Of a DNA stretch of 64,000 nucleotides, positions 9,520 through 18,730 are shown piece after piece. Made by a program: the position numbers and the translations under genes. Positions within the stretch are counted from its first letter, which is position 1. The number at the start of each line of letters is the position of its first letter. This DNA comes from Streptomyces violens (GTDB lineage: Bacteria > Actinomycetota > Actinomycetes > Streptomycetales > Streptomycetaceae): NCBI RefSeq assembly GCF_000717745.1, contig NZ_JOBH01000013.1:124001-188000 (forward strand), read 5' to 3'. A model generated the notes under the pieces. It was not told where the DNA came from. It ran no database searches and saw only the letters and a program-made list of their open reading frames with translations.

Positions 9520-10692
9520 TTGACAGACACGCAGCACGGCGCCGCCCGCACGGAGGCCGCCTTCCGCGAGGTGTACGGAACCGCCCCCGCGGGGGTCTGG
9601 GCCGCTCCCGGCCGGGTCAACCTCATCGGTGAGCACACCGATTACAACGACGGCTTCGTGATGCCGCTGGCCCTCCCGCACACCACGACCGCCGCGGCCG
9701 CGCCCCGTACCGACGGCGTGCTGCGTCTGCACTCCGGCAACGTCAAGGGCGGCATCGTCGAGCTGCGCACCGACGAGCTGCGCCCGGCACCCGACGGCGG
9801 CTGGGCGGCGTACCCGGCCGGCGTCCTGTGGGCGATGCGGGAGGCCGGACTCCCGGTGGGCGGCGGCGCCGATCTGCACTTCGACTCCGTCGTCCCCACC
9901 GGCGCCGGGCTCTCCTCCTCCGCCGCCCTGGAGGTCGCCACCGCCCTCGCGCTGAACGACCTGTACGGCCTGGGCCTGGACGGCCAGGAGCTGGCCCGGC
10001 TGGCCCAGCGCGCCGAGAACGCCTTCGTCGGCGTGCCCTGCGGGATCATGGACCAGACCGCTTCGGCCTGCTGCACCGAAGGCCACGCCCTCCTCCTGGA
10101 CACCCGCGACCTCACCCGCCGTCAGGTCCCCTTCGACCTCGCGGCGGCCGGGCTGCGCCTCCTCGTCGTCGACACCCGCGTCCAGCACGAGCTGGGTGAC
10201 GGCGCCTACGCCGAACGCCGCGCCGGCTGTGAGCGGGCCGCGCGGGCACTGGGCGTACGCGCTCTGCGCGACGTGGCGTACGACGGACTGCGCCAGGCGC
10301 TGGAGTCGCTGGCGGACGAGGCCGCCGTGCGGCCCCTGGTACGGCACATCGTGACCGAGAACCGGCGGGTGGAGGAGGTCATGGCGCGCCTCGACGCGGG
10401 CGACCCGCGCGGCATCGGCCCGCTGCTGACGGCCGGGCACGCCTCGCTCCGCGACGACTTCGCCGTGTCCTGCGCCGAGCTGGACCTCGTGGTCGAGGCC
10501 GCCAACGAGGCCGGTGCGCTGGGCGCCCGGATGACCGGCGGCGGCTTCGGCGGTTCGGCGATCGTGCTGGTGGAGGAGGCGGAGGCGGAGGCCGTGGGCA
10601 AGGCGGTCACCGAGGCGTTCGCGGCGGCCGGGCACGCCGCGCCGCGGATCTTCACCGCCGTGCCGAGCGCGGGGGCCCGGCGGCTGGCGTGA
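9520..10692 (+). CDS. galK: Galactokinase
   Basis: 390 residues of the GHMP kinase superfamily. Signature GRVNLIGEHTDYNDG at about 28-42 binds galactose, VPTGAGLSSSAALEVA near 126 is the ATP loop, and ARMTGGGFGGSAI near 340 is motif 3. Phosphorylates galactose for GalT. It begins with the rare TTG codon after AAGGGAGTC, which may lower its translation relative to galT and galE. Followed by a clear terminator. Confidence 0.95.
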   Translation: MTDTQHGAARTEAAFREVYGTAPAGVWAAPGRVNLIGEHTDYNDGFVMPLALPHTTTAAAAPRTDGVLRLHSGNVKGGIVELRTDELRPAPDGGWAAYPAGVLWAMREAGLPVGGGADLHFDSVVPTGAGLSSSAALEVATALALNDLYGLGLDGQELARLAQRAENAFVGVPCGIMDQTASACCTEGHALLLDTRDLTRRQVPFDLAAAGLRLLVVDTRVQHELGDGAYAERRAGCERAARALGVRALRDVAYDGLRQALESLADEAAVRPLVRHIVTENRRVEEVMARLDAGDPRGIGPLLTAGHASLRDDFAVSCAELDLVVEAANEAGALGARMTGGGFGGSAIVLVEEAEAEAVGKAVTEAFAAAGHAAPRIFTAVPSAGARRLA

Positions 10693-11118
10693 ACCGGGCG
10701 GCGGCGGGGGCGCAAAAACGCGCCCCCGCACACCCCCGACGCACTGTCAGCCGCTCCGGGCGACTGGCCGATTGCCCCGCCGGCGTCCGTCGGTAACGGG
10801 TCGGAATGAGCCGATCACCCGCTACTGGTGCCTCGTGGTGGGCCGACTGCCCCACCCTGAACACATGGGTCGGGCAGTTTTGCCAATCGGCTTCCGTTGC
10901 CGGACCCCGTACGTACGCTGAACAGAGCACCGGTGGGGGCCGGTGCCGATCAGGGGGCGAGCTGGACCCTCTCCGCCGAACGCGGCGCGGGGAGGTGAGG
11001 GTACGGCGCCCGGGACGGGACAGCGACGCAGCACGGCGGCGGCCGTGCCGCTGCGTCGTCCCCGCCCCCGGGCGCACGTACCCGTTTCTGCCCGTTTCCC
11101 CGAGACAGGGGGTCCTCA
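10693..11118. other. 426-bp non-coding stretch between galK and a LuxR-type regulator
   Basis: Starts with the galK terminator hairpin (10704-10729). The rest is probably the leader and promoter region of the regulator. I see no tRNA, repeat family member or convincing small gene; short GC-rich open frames here look like noise. Confidence 0.5.
10704..10729 (+). terminator. galK operon terminator
   Basis: Perfect 10-bp stem GCGGGGGCGC / GCGCCCCCGC around loop AAAAAC, 12 nt after the galK stop. Confidence 0.8.
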
Positions 11119-11925
11119 GTGCAACGCATCCGGGTCTTGGTGGTCGACGACCACCGCATTTTTGCCGAGTCCCTGGCGGCAGCCCTCGCGGCCGAACAGG
11201 ACGTGGACGTGGCGGCGGCCGGGAGCGGACCGGCGGCCCTGCGCAGTCTGGAGCGGGCGGCCTCCGAAGGCCGGCGCTTCGACGTCATGCTCGTCGACGC
11301 CGACCTCGGCGCCGCCGTCGCACCGCTCGCAGCCGTGCCCATACGGCCGCAGGGCCACCGGGACGGCGCGGCCGACGGCGCGCCCGTGGACGGTATTTCG
11401 CTGGTCACCTCGGTCCGCACCGCACACCCGATGGTGCGCGCCGTGGTGCTCGCGGAGAAGGACGACCCGCGCAGGGCCGCGTCCGCGCTGCAGGCCGGCG
11501 CCGGCGGCTGGGTCGCGAAGGACTGCTCGCTCTCCCGCCTGCTGGCCGTGATCCGCGGCGTGCTGCGGGACGAGACGCATCTGCCGCCCGCGCTCCTCAC
11601 CGGCGTGCTGCGGGAGCTCACGGCGGCCCGCAAGCACCGTACGGAGAGCGAGCGGCTGGTGGAGTCGCTGACGCCGCGCGAGCGCGAAGTGCTGCGCTGC
11701 ATGGTCGCGGGGCTCGGCCGCAAGGCGGTCGCGGAGCGGCTGTTCCTCTCGCCGCACACGGTCCGCACGCACATGCAGAACGTCCTGGGCAAGCTCGGCG
11801 TGCACTCCACGCTCGCGGCGGTGGCGCTGGCGCGCCGGGCCGGGGTGGGGCCGGTCGAGCTGGAGCCGCCCCCGTCGTCCCCGGCGGCGCAGCCGGTGCC
11901 GTCGGCGTCGGTCTCGGTGCCGTGA
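11119..11925 (+). CDS. Orphan LuxR-family response regulator
   Basis: 268 residues. Receiver with Asp10-Asp11 and phosphoacceptor Asp60 (DVMLVDADLG), Lys in GWVAKDCS, and a Pro/Gly-rich insertion of about 20 residues after Asp60 (PIRPQGHRDGAADG), which is longer than usual. LuxR HTH near 180-240 (LTPREREVLRCMVAGL, SPHTVRTHMQNVLGKL). The tail is Pro/Ser-rich. GTG start follows a GGGGGTCC stretch. Unlike the regulator at 4529 it could be phosphorylated, but no kinase is adjacent; the orphan kinase at 27732 is a conceivable partner (speculative). Confidence 0.88.
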   Translation: MQRIRVLVVDDHRIFAESLAAALAAEQDVDVAAAGSGPAALRSLERAASEGRRFDVMLVDADLGAAVAPLAAVPIRPQGHRDGAADGAPVDGISLVTSVRTAHPMVRAVVLAEKDDPRRAASALQAGAGGWVAKDCSLSRLLAVIRGVLRDETHLPPALLTGVLRELTAARKHRTESERLVESLTPREREVLRCMVAGLGRKAVAERLFLSPHTVRTHMQNVLGKLGVHSTLAAVALARRAGVGPVELEPPPSSPAAQPVPSASVSVP

Positions 11926-12029
11926 GGCGCGCGTGGACCGGCGGCCGCGCCCCGGCCGGCACGGCGGCCGGCGACCGCCTGAGCACGGCCGCCGGCAGAC
12001 CCTGACCGCCCGCCGTCCGGGGCCGCGGA

Positions 12030-14033
12030 TCAGGAGCGGGCCCTTGGGCCGGACTCCGTCAGGACGGCCACGCCGCGGGCGGGCAGGGTGAGGTGATACA
12101 CGGTTGCCGCCCGCGGTGTGGCCTGCGCCAGTGCGTCGGTCATGGGGCGGGGCAGCGCCACCTCGGCCGGCTCCTGCCCGTGGTTGAGCAGGAAGAGATA
12201 GCGCGCGCGGGCATCGGCGCGCACGGTCGCCTGCACGCCGGGCGGCAACCCCGGCAGTACGGGCGTGACGCCCGCCGCCTCCCGTACGTCGTCCATCAGG
12301 GCCCGCATCAGCGCCGGGTCGGGCCGCGTGCCGACGTACCAGGCGGTGCCCCGGCCGTGGCCGTGCCGGGTGAACGCGGGCCGTAGCCCGTCATACAGGA
12401 AGTCCACGACGGAGCCCGCGCCTTCCAGGACGATGTCCTCCGCCCAGAGGTCGGCGCGCCCGGCGTACCGCCCGCGCAGCGGGACGGCCGCGCGCTCGTC
12501 CAGCGGCCAGAACTCCTCGACCCGCAGGCCCAGTACCTCGCGCAGCGGCGCCGGGTAGCCGCCGGGGTGCACCCGGTCGTGCGCGTCGACGATGCCGGAG
12601 AAGAACGACACCAGCAGGTGCCCGCCGTCGCGCACGTACGCGGCCAGCCGCTCGGCGTCCTCGGTGCGCAGCAGGTAGAGATTGGGCACGACGACCAGGC
12701 GGTACCCGGCCAGGTCCCGGTCCGGCGGGAGGATGTCGCAGGCGACGCCCGCCTCGAACAGCGGGCGGTAGTGGGCCAGGGCCCGCTCGGGCGCCTGGAG
12801 GGCGGTGGAGGGGCGGGAGTCCAGCTCCAGTGCGCGTCGGCTGTCCCAGTCGGTGAGCAGCGCGACCTGTGCCTCGGAGCGGGTGCCCTCGATGCCCGGT
12901 ACGGCGGCCAGCTCCCGCCCCAGCTCGGTGACCTCGCGGAAGATCCGGGTGCCGGTGCCGCCGTGCGGGACCATCGCGGAGTGGAACTTCTCGGCGCCGC
13001 CGAGCGACTGCCGCCACTGGAAGAAGAGCACCGCGTCGGCGCCCTGGGCGACGGCCTGCCAGCTCCACAGCCGCATCGCGCCGGGCGGCTTGGGGCCGTT
13101 GCGGGGGCGCCAGTTGACGGCGCCGGGGGCCTGTTCGAGCAGCAGCCACGGCTGCCCGTCGCGCGCCGAGCGCATCAGGTCGAAGTTGTAGGCGGCGCGG
13201 ATGTGGTCGTCCGGGTCGTAGGGGTCCTGGTAGAAGTCCAACGCCATGACGTCCATGTCGCGGGCCCACGCGAAGGCGTCGACGGGCTTGTGGTCCGGCA
13301 TGAGGTTGGTGGTGACCGGTACCTCCGGGGTGACCCGGTTCAGTACCTCCTTCTCGGCGAGGTAGCAGGCGCGCAGCGCGTCGTCGCTGAAGCGGAGGTA
13401 GTCCAGCTGCTGCGCGGGATTGGCGGAGGCGGGCGCGGCACGCGGCGGCAGCACCTCCTCGAAGTCGCCGTACGCCTGCGACCAGAAGGCGGTGGACCAG
13501 GCGTCGTTGAGGGCTTCGATCGTGCCGTAGCGCTCCCGCAGCCAGCGGCGGAAGTCGCGGGCCGAGACGTCGCAGTAGCACTGCCGGGTGTGGCAGCCGT
13601 ACTCGTTGCCGATGTGCCACAGGGCGAGCGCGGGATGGCCGGCGTAGCGGTGCGCGAGGCGTTCGACGAGGCGGACGGCGTGCTCGCGGTAGACCGGGCT
13701 GGAGGGGCAGTAGTGCTGGCGGGCGCCGGGCCAGCGGCGGGTGCCGTCGGCGTCCTCGGGGAGGATCTCCGGGTGCCGGTGGGCGAGCCAGGGCGGTGGC
13801 GAGGCGGTCATGGTGGCCAGGCAGACCGCGATCCCGGCCTGCCCGAGGCCGTCCATGACGCGGTCGAACCAGCCGAAGTCATAGGTACCCGGGCGGGGTT
13901 CGACCCCCGCCCAGGAGAAGATCCCGGCGGTCACCATCGTGACGTGCGCCTGCTTCATGAGGACGAGGTCCTCGGCCCGTACGTCCTCGGGCCACTGCTC
14001 GGGGTTGTAGTCCCCGCCGAACCGGATTCCCAT
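12030..14033 (-). CDS. Beta-galactosidase, glycoside hydrolase family 42
   Basis: 667 residues. The start MGIRFGGDYNPEQWP, the acid/base in HIGNEYGC (Glu144) and the nucleophile in LLLEQAPGAVNW (Glu300) are GH42 hallmarks. A TIM barrel (1-370) is followed by a trimerisation domain and a beta-sandwich. A Cys cluster (Cys109 region, HTRQCYCD near 151) fits the metal site of GH42. No signal peptide, so it should split imported galactosides inside the cell and feed galK. Convergent with the regulator upstream. Substrate (lactose, galacto-oligosaccharide or plant galactan pieces) is open. Confidence 0.93.
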   Translation of the reverse strand: MGIRFGGDYNPEQWPEDVRAEDLVLMKQAHVTMVTAGIFSWAGVEPRPGTYDFGWFDRVMDGLGQAGIAVCLATMTASPPPWLAHRHPEILPEDADGTRRWPGARQHYCPSSPVYREHAVRLVERLAHRYAGHPALALWHIGNEYGCHTRQCYCDVSARDFRRWLRERYGTIEALNDAWSTAFWSQAYGDFEEVLPPRAAPASANPAQQLDYLRFSDDALRACYLAEKEVLNRVTPEVPVTTNLMPDHKPVDAFAWARDMDVMALDFYQDPYDPDDHIRAAYNFDLMRSARDGQPWLLLEQAPGAVNWRPRNGPKPPGAMRLWSWQAVAQGADAVLFFQWRQSLGGAEKFHSAMVPHGGTGTRIFREVTELGRELAAVPGIEGTRSEAQVALLTDWDSRRALELDSRPSTALQAPERALAHYRPLFEAGVACDILPPDRDLAGYRLVVVPNLYLLRTEDAERLAAYVRDGGHLLVSFFSGIVDAHDRVHPGGYPAPLREVLGLRVEEFWPLDERAAVPLRGRYAGRADLWAEDIVLEGAGSVVDFLYDGLRPAFTRHGHGRGTAWYVGTRPDPALMRALMDDVREAAGVTPVLPGLPPGVQATVRADARARYLFLLNHGQEPAEVALPRPMTDALAQATPRAATVYHLTLPARGVAVLTESGPRARS

Positions 14034-14108
14034 CGCGCGCTCCCCCCTGGGGGCTTGTCGGATCGCGTGGTCGCTGGTCGCTGCTGTGGTGCTGAACGGG
14101 TTCGCTGG

Positions 14109-14891
14109 TCAGGACGAGTTCTTCAGGACGCTCCAGCCGCCGTCGACGACGAGGCTCGCGCCGGTGACGAAGGAGGCGTCCGGGGAGAGCAGGAAGGCGA
14201 TCGTCGCGGCGACCTCCTCGGGGCGCCCGAGCCGGGCGGCGGCGGTCTCGGCGGCGGTCGCCTCGCGGTCCTCCTCGGGGACGCCTTCCCAGGCGGGCGT
14301 GAGGATCGGCCCGGGCAGCACGGAGTTCACCCGTACGTCGGGCCCGTACTCCACGGCCAGCTGCCGGGCGAGGCCGGTCAGGCCCGCCTTGGACGCGGCG
14401 TACGCGGGCCGCCCCGGCAGTCCGAAGAGGGCGTGCACGGAGGAGGTCAGCACGACGGCGCCCTGCCGCGCACGCAGGTCCTCCAGGGCTGCCCGTACGC
14501 CGAGGAACGCGCCGGTGAGGTTGACGGCGAGCTGGTGATCCCAGTCGGCGCGCGGGGTGCGGTCGGCGGGCGCGACGTACCGGGTGAAGGCGTTGGAGAC
14601 CAGGCCGTCGACGGGCCCGTAGCGGCCCCTGGCCGCGGCCACGGCGCGCTCCCAGTCGCCCTCGTCGGTGACGTCGCAGTGCTCGTAGGAGGCGGTACCG
14701 CCGGCGGCCCGGATGCGGCGCGCGGTGCGCTCACCGCGCTCGTCGTCGACGTCGAGGAGAAGAACGCGAGCACCCTCCGCGGCGAGCCGGTCGGCGGTGG
14801 CGGCCCCGATGCCGGAGGCTGCGCCGGTGACGAGGTGGGTGCGGCCGCTAAACCGCGCCGTGGCGGGCGGCACGTCGCGCTGCTGGCTCAT
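14109..14891 (-). CDS. SDR-family oxidoreductase
   Basis: 260 residues starting at MSQQRDVPP; the frame is open further up but lacks homologous sequence. Classical SDR: TGAASGIGAA cofactor loop near 22, NAG position replaced by SNAF, catalytic Ser and YAASK (Tyr/Lys) near 165, and LVVDGGWS at the end. Likely a NAD(P)-dependent sugar or alcohol dehydrogenase. It lies 75 bp after the start of the beta-galactosidase gene on the same strand, so it is probably co-transcribed upstream of it. A galactose dehydrogenase role is plausible but not shown. Confidence 0.85.
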   Translation of the reverse strand: MSQQRDVPPATARFSGRTHLVTGAASGIGAATADRLAAEGARVLLLDVDDERGERTARRIRAAGGTASYEHCDVTDEGDWERAVAAARGRYGPVDGLVSNAFTRYVAPADRTPRADWDHQLAVNLTGAFLGVRAALEDLRARQGAVVLTSSVHALFGLPGRPAYAASKAGLTGLARQLAVEYGPDVRVNSVLPGPILTPAWEGVPEEDREATAAETAAARLGRPEEVAATIAFLLSPDASFVTGASLVVDGGWSVLKNSS

Positions 14892-14937
14892 GGCCGCGAT
14901 CCAAGTCGACGGTGCCCGTTCGGACAAGGGGGCGTGC

Positions 14938-15114
14938 CGATCAGGGGCGCGGGGAACTGCGCGACCGGCCACGACGGTGGCGCACTCGGCGGCCGGGCCG
15001 CAGCCCCGTGGCGCTGCCCTGCACGGCCCCGGCCACCGGGGTGGGGGTGCAGCACCGCTGCCGGGTGCGCCACTGCTGTGGCTGAGCGCGCAGTTCCCCG
15101 CGCCCCTGACGGGG
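14938..15114. repeat. Head-to-head pair of the dispersed GC-rich repeat
   Basis: Arm 1 (14938-14985) carries AGGGGCGCGGGGAACTGCGC; arm 2 (15064-15114) carries the reverse complement, GCGCAGTTCCCCGCGCCCCT. The 78 bp between them has no gene. The pair could fold into a long hairpin between the SDR and the marR gene, whose stop codon lies immediately after arm 2. It may serve as a bidirectional transcription stop. Confidence 0.75.
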
Positions 15115-15612
15115 CTACCCCGGGATGTTGTCGAACGGTGCCGTCAACTGCCGCAGCAGCCCCGCCAGTTCGCCGCGCTCCGCGCGGGACAGCTCTGCGA
15201 GGATCGCGCGCTCCTGGGTGAGCAGCCCGGCCAGGGACTGGTCGGCTCGGTCACGGCCTTCCGCCGTGAGCCGGACGAGGACGCCGCGCCGGTCGCTGGG
15301 GTCGGGCAGCCGCTCGACGAGGCCCTTCTTGGCGAGCCGGTCGATACGGTTGGTCATCGTGCCGGAGGTAACCAGGGTCTGGGTCAGGAGCTGGCCGGGG
15401 GAGAGCTGGTACGGAGAGCCCGCGCGGCGCAGCGCGGTGAGCACGTCGAACTCCCAGGGCTCCAGGCCCACCTCGGAGAAGGCCAGCCGCCGCGCGCGGT
15501 CGAGATGCCGGGCGAGCCGGCTGATTCGGCTGAGCACCTCGAGTGGTTCCACATCGAGGTCGGGGCGCTCGCGGCGCCATGCTGCGACCAGTCGGTCGAC
15601 CTCGTCCTCCAT
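15115..15612 (-). CDS. MarR-family transcriptional regulator
   Basis: 165 residues from MEDEVDRLVAAW. The winged helix is clear: FDVLTALRRAG, LLTQTLVTSGTMTNRIDRLAKKGLVER (recognition helix about 75-95) and DPSDRRGVLVRLTAEG wing. Divergent from the tam-like methyltransferase gene, with a 14-bp palindrome between them that is likely its operator. MarR proteins usually sense small phenolic or metabolite ligands; by context this one might respond to a methyltransferase substrate. Confidence 0.92.
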   Translation of the reverse strand: MEDEVDRLVAAWRRERPDLDVEPLEVLSRISRLARHLDRARRLAFSEVGLEPWEFDVLTALRRAGSPYQLSPGQLLTQTLVTSGTMTNRIDRLAKKGLVERLPDPSDRRGVLVRLTAEGRDRADQSLAGLLTQERAILAELSRAERGELAGLLRQLTAPFDNIPG

Positions 15613-15647
15613 GACGATCAGTGTAGTGGTTGTGTCGACGTGAAGTC

Positions 15648-15661
15648 TCTTGACGTCAAGA
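15648..15661. promoter_or_regulatory. Probable MarR operator
   Basis: Perfect palindrome TCTTGACGTCAAGA in the 133-bp gap between the divergent marR and methyltransferase genes. Its half TTGACG could double as a -35 element for the rightward gene, with an AT-rich ATATATTTT right after. Size and symmetry fit a MarR dimer site, so both genes would be controlled together. Confidence 0.7.
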
Positions 15662-15745
15662 TATATTTTGCTGGACGATTGGGCAGCGTCGGCAGCAGTT
15701 CCTGCTCCACCGGCCTTGGCCCGTACCAGCAGAGGGGTTCGACCC

Positions 15746-16570
15746 ATGCACGACACGCACGTTGCGCCGACCTGGGACCCACAGCAGTACCTCCGCCACG
15801 CTACCCACCGCACCCGCCCCTTCCTCGACCTGCTCGCCCGGATACCCGAGCTGCCCACGGCGCGCCGCCCGCGCATCGCCGACCTGGGCTGCGGCCCCGG
15901 CAACGTCACGGCCCTGATAGCGGACCGCTGGCCCGACGCGCACATCACCGGCTACGACAGCTCCGCCGACATGCTGGCCAGGGCCGAGTCCTACGCGGGC
16001 CCCACCCCCGGCGGCGGCCGCCTGGACTTCGCCCCCGCCGACGCCGCCACCTGGATCCCCGACGAGCCCTTCGACCTCATCGTCTCCAACGCGGCACTGC
16101 AGTGGGTCCCCGGCCACGCCGACTCGTTCGCCCCCTGGATCGACTCCCTCACCCCCGGCGGCACCCTCGCCCTCCAGGTCCCCGGCAACTTCACCTCTCC
16201 CAGCCACGCCCTCCTCGGCGAGCTGTGCGAGACCCCGCAGTGGCGTCCCCGCCTCGGCGGCAAGGGCCGGCACTTCGTGCACATCCTGCAGCCGGAGGAG
16301 TACCTCGAGCGGCTGATCGACCTCGGCTGCGCGGCGGACGCCTGGGAGACCACGTACGTCCAGGTCCTGCAGGGCGAGGACCCGGTACTGGACTGGGTGA
16401 AGGGCACCGCGCTGCGGCCCGTCCTCACCGCCCTGGACGGCGACACCGAAGCGGTTGCGGAATTCCTCGACCAGTACCGCGACCTGCTGCGCAAGGCGTA
16501 TCCGACCGGCCCGCACGGCACGGTCTTCCCCTTCCGGCGGATCTTCGCCGTGGCCCGTAAGGAGATCTGA
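15746..16570 (+). CDS. tam: Trans-aconitate 2-methyltransferase-like SAM-dependent methyltransferase
   Basis: 274 residues from MHDTHVAPTWDPQQYL. SAM motif I is DLGCGPGNVT near 47, and the family-specific pieces SNAALQWVPGH, GGTLALQVPGNF and FPFRRIFAVA match Tam enzymes. Tam methylates trans-aconitate, which inhibits aconitase, and so protects the TCA cycle. The upstream in-frame extension is ignored because it runs through the MarR operator. Followed after 4 nt by a VOC gene. A different small acid as substrate is possible. Confidence 0.87.
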   Translation: MHDTHVAPTWDPQQYLRHATHRTRPFLDLLARIPELPTARRPRIADLGCGPGNVTALIADRWPDAHITGYDSSADMLARAESYAGPTPGGGRLDFAPADAATWIPDEPFDLIVSNAALQWVPGHADSFAPWIDSLTPGGTLALQVPGNFTSPSHALLGELCETPQWRPRLGGKGRHFVHILQPEEYLERLIDLGCAADAWETTYVQVLQGEDPVLDWVKGTALRPVLTALDGDTEAVAEFLDQYRDLLRKAYPTGPHGTVFPFRRIFAVARKEI

Positions 16571-16574
16571 GCGC

Positions 16575-16934
16575 ATGATCACCGGCCTCGACCACGTCCA
16601 GCTCGCCTCGCCCGGCTCGGAGGAAGCGCTGTGCCGGTACTACGAAGGCGCGCTGGGCATGGTCCGGGCCCCCAAGCCGGCCACGCTCGCGGTGCGCGGA
16701 GGCTGCTGGTTCGAGGCCGGCAAGGTCCGGCTGCATCTCGGCATCGATGACGCCTACCGGCCATCGGCCAAGGCCCACCCGGGGATCCTCGTCACCGGCA
16801 TCGACGCCTTCGCCGCCCGCCTCACCGCCCACGGCGCGGACGTCACCTGGGACGACGACCTCCCGGGCCACCGCCGCTTCTACTCCCACGACCCCGTCGG
16901 CAACCGGCTGGAATTCCTCGAACCCCTGTCCTGA
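16575..16934 (+). CDS. VOC-superfamily (glyoxalase/dioxygenase-fold) protein
   Basis: 119 residues. Begins MITGLDHVQLASPGSEEALC and ends DPVGNRLEFLEPLS, with the GNRLEF metal-ligand Glu of the VOC fold. Metal-binding His6, and a second His in LHLGI. Small single-module VOC proteins include glyoxalase I-like enzymes and resistance proteins. Four nt after the tam stop, so translationally linked to it and probably under MarR control. Confidence 0.85.
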   Translation: MITGLDHVQLASPGSEEALCRYYEGALGMVRAPKPATLAVRGGCWFEAGKVRLHLGIDDAYRPSAKAHPGILVTGIDAFAARLTAHGADVTWDDDLPGHRRFYSHDPVGNRLEFLEPLS

Positions 16935-17003
16935 CCCGGCGCGCGCGGGTCGCGTGCGCTGCTCACTCTTTCGGGTGAACTTTGGGGCGCGTGTGACAGG
17001 AGT

Positions 17004-17690
17004 TCATGCCTTGCGATGCCCTATAAGCCGCGGTTTCGGCTCCAGCCCGTCCAGCCCGTGCCAGGCGAGATTCACCAGATGCGCGGCGACTTCCGCTTTC
17101 TTCGGCTTGCGCACGTCCAGCCACCACTGGCCCGTCAGCGCCACCATCCCGACCAGCGCCTGCGCGTACAGCGGCGCCAGCTTCGGATCGAAGCCGCGGG
17201 CCTTGAACTCCAGGCCCAGGATGTCCTCGACCTGGGTGGCGATGTCACTGATCAGCGACGCGAACGTACCCGTCGACTGGGCCACGGGCGAGTCCCGCAC
17301 CAGAATGCGGAAGCCGTCGGTGTACGTCTCGATGTAGTCCAGCAGCGCGAACGCCGCCTGTTCCAGCAGCTCACGCGGGTGCCCCGCGGTCAGGGCACCC
17401 GTCACCATGTCCAGCAGCTGCCGCATCTCCCGGTCCACGACGACCGCGTACAGCCCTTCCTTGCCGCCGAAGTGCTCGTACACCACCGGCTTGGACACCC
17501 CGGCCTTCGCCGCGATCTCCTCCACCGACGTGCCCTCGAAGCCACGCTCCGCGAACACCGCGCGCCCGATGTCCAGCAGCTGCTCCCGGCGCTCCTTGCC
17601 CGTCATGCGGACCCGCCGCGCACGCCGCGCGCCCGCACCGGAAGATGTGTTGTCCTTACTGCCACTCACGCTGCTGCCATCGATTGCCAC
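17004..17690 (-). CDS. TetR-family regulator, probable desaturase/fatty-acid regulator
   Basis: 228 residues with a basic Ser/Gly-rich leader, then a TetR HTH (GRAVFAERGFEGTSVEEIAAKAGVSKPVVYEHF, about 42-74) and a helical ligand domain. It starts 7 nt after the stop of the fatty-acid desaturase on the same strand, so the two form an operon. A TetR gene directly after a desaturase suggests feedback by acyl-CoA, as in DesT-type control. The palindrome at 18738-18750 is the likely site. Confidence 0.9.
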   Translation of the reverse strand: MAIDGSSVSGSKDNTSSGAGARRARRVRMTGKERREQLLDIGRAVFAERGFEGTSVEEIAAKAGVSKPVVYEHFGGKEGLYAVVVDREMRQLLDMVTGALTAGHPRELLEQAAFALLDYIETYTDGFRILVRDSPVAQSTGTFASLISDIATQVEDILGLEFKARGFDPKLAPLYAQALVGMVALTGQWWLDVRKPKKAEVAAHLVNLAWHGLDGLEPKPRLIGHRKA

Positions 17691-17697
17691 CCGTCAA

Positions 17698-18699
17698 TCA
17701 TGCCGCCTCGGCGGCCTTGTCCTTGCGGCGGGCGTCGTTCTCCTGGCGCCGGGAGTCGATCCGGGAGGCGTTCGGCCAGCGCACGTCGTACGCCCACCCC
17801 AGCTGCTCGAACCAGCGGATCAGCCGGGCACTGGAATCGAGCTGCCCCTTCAGCACACCGTGCCGCGCGGAGGTCGGGTCCGCGTGGTGCAGGTTGTGCC
17901 AGGACTCACCGCAGGACAGGATCGCCAGCCACCACACGTTCCCGGAGCGGTCACGGGACTTGAAGGGACGCTTGCCCACCGCGTGGCAGATGGAGTTGAT
18001 CGACCACGTGACGTGGTGCAGCAGCGCCACCCGCACCAGCGAGCCCCAGAAGAACGCCGTGAAGGCGCCCCACCACGACATCGTCACCAGCCCGCCGACC
18101 AGCGGCGGGATCAGCAGCGACACGGCCGTCCACAGGACGAACTGGCGGGAGATCCGGCGGATCGCCGGGTCCTTGATCAGATCCGGCGCGAACTTGTGCT
18201 GCGGCGTCTGCTCCTCGTCGAACATCCACGCCATGTGCGCCCACCACAGGCCCTTCAGCAGGGCCGGCACGGTCTCGCCGTAACGCCACGGCGAATGCGG
18301 GTCACCCTCCGCATCGGAGAACTTGTGGTGCCGGCGGTGATCCGCCACCCACCGCACCAGCGGACCCTCCACCGCCAGCGACCCCATGATCGCCAGGGCG
18401 ATCCGCAGCGGCCGCTTCGCCTTGAACGAACCGTGCGTGAAATAGCGGTGGAAACCGATCGTGATGCCGTGGCAGCCGATGAAGTACATCGCCACCAGCA
18501 GCCCCAGATCGAGCCAGCTCACGCCCCAGCCCCAGGCCAGTGGCACCGCGGCCACCAGCGCCAGGAACGGCAGGACGATGAACAGCAGCAGCGCGATCTG
18601 CTCCACGGAACGTTTGCTGTCGCCGCCCAGCGTCGCGGGCGGCGGCGCGCTCTCGGCGGTCTTCGGTGTTTTCTCGACGACTTCAGGGCCAGCGGTCAT
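17698..18699 (-). CDS. Acyl-CoA/acyl-lipid delta-9 type fatty acid desaturase
   Basis: 333 residues, integral membrane di-iron desaturase. Three His boxes: HRYFTH (84-89), HRRHH (121-125) and HNLHH (268-272), with two pairs of membrane helices around 36-75 and 185-230. Introduces a cis double bond into membrane acyl chains. The C-terminal tail is basic. First gene of a two-gene operon with a TetR regulator. Regiospecificity cannot be read from sequence. Confidence 0.93.
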   Translation of the reverse strand: MTAGPEVVEKTPKTAESAPPPATLGGDSKRSVEQIALLLFIVLPFLALVAAVPLAWGWGVSWLDLGLLVAMYFIGCHGITIGFHRYFTHGSFKAKRPLRIALAIMGSLAVEGPLVRWVADHRRHHKFSDAEGDPHSPWRYGETVPALLKGLWWAHMAWMFDEEQTPQHKFAPDLIKDPAIRRISRQFVLWTAVSLLIPPLVGGLVTMSWWGAFTAFFWGSLVRVALLHHVTWSINSICHAVGKRPFKSRDRSGNVWWLAILSCGESWHNLHHADPTSARHGVLKGQLDSSARLIRWFEQLGWAYDVRWPNASRIDSRRQENDARRKDKAAEAA

Positions 18700-18730
18700 G
18701 TGTGTCCCTCGCTGGGGTCGGAGGCATGGC

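Noticed and set aside
5593..14891. Horizontally acquired galactose island
   Set aside because: GC and codon use match the surroundings, and the gal genes are standard in Streptomyces; only the promoter is AT-rich.
12093..15221. Plus-strand open frame opposite the beta-galactosidase and SDR genes
   Set aside because: Shadow of GH42 and SDR genes that show catalytic motifs on the minus strand.
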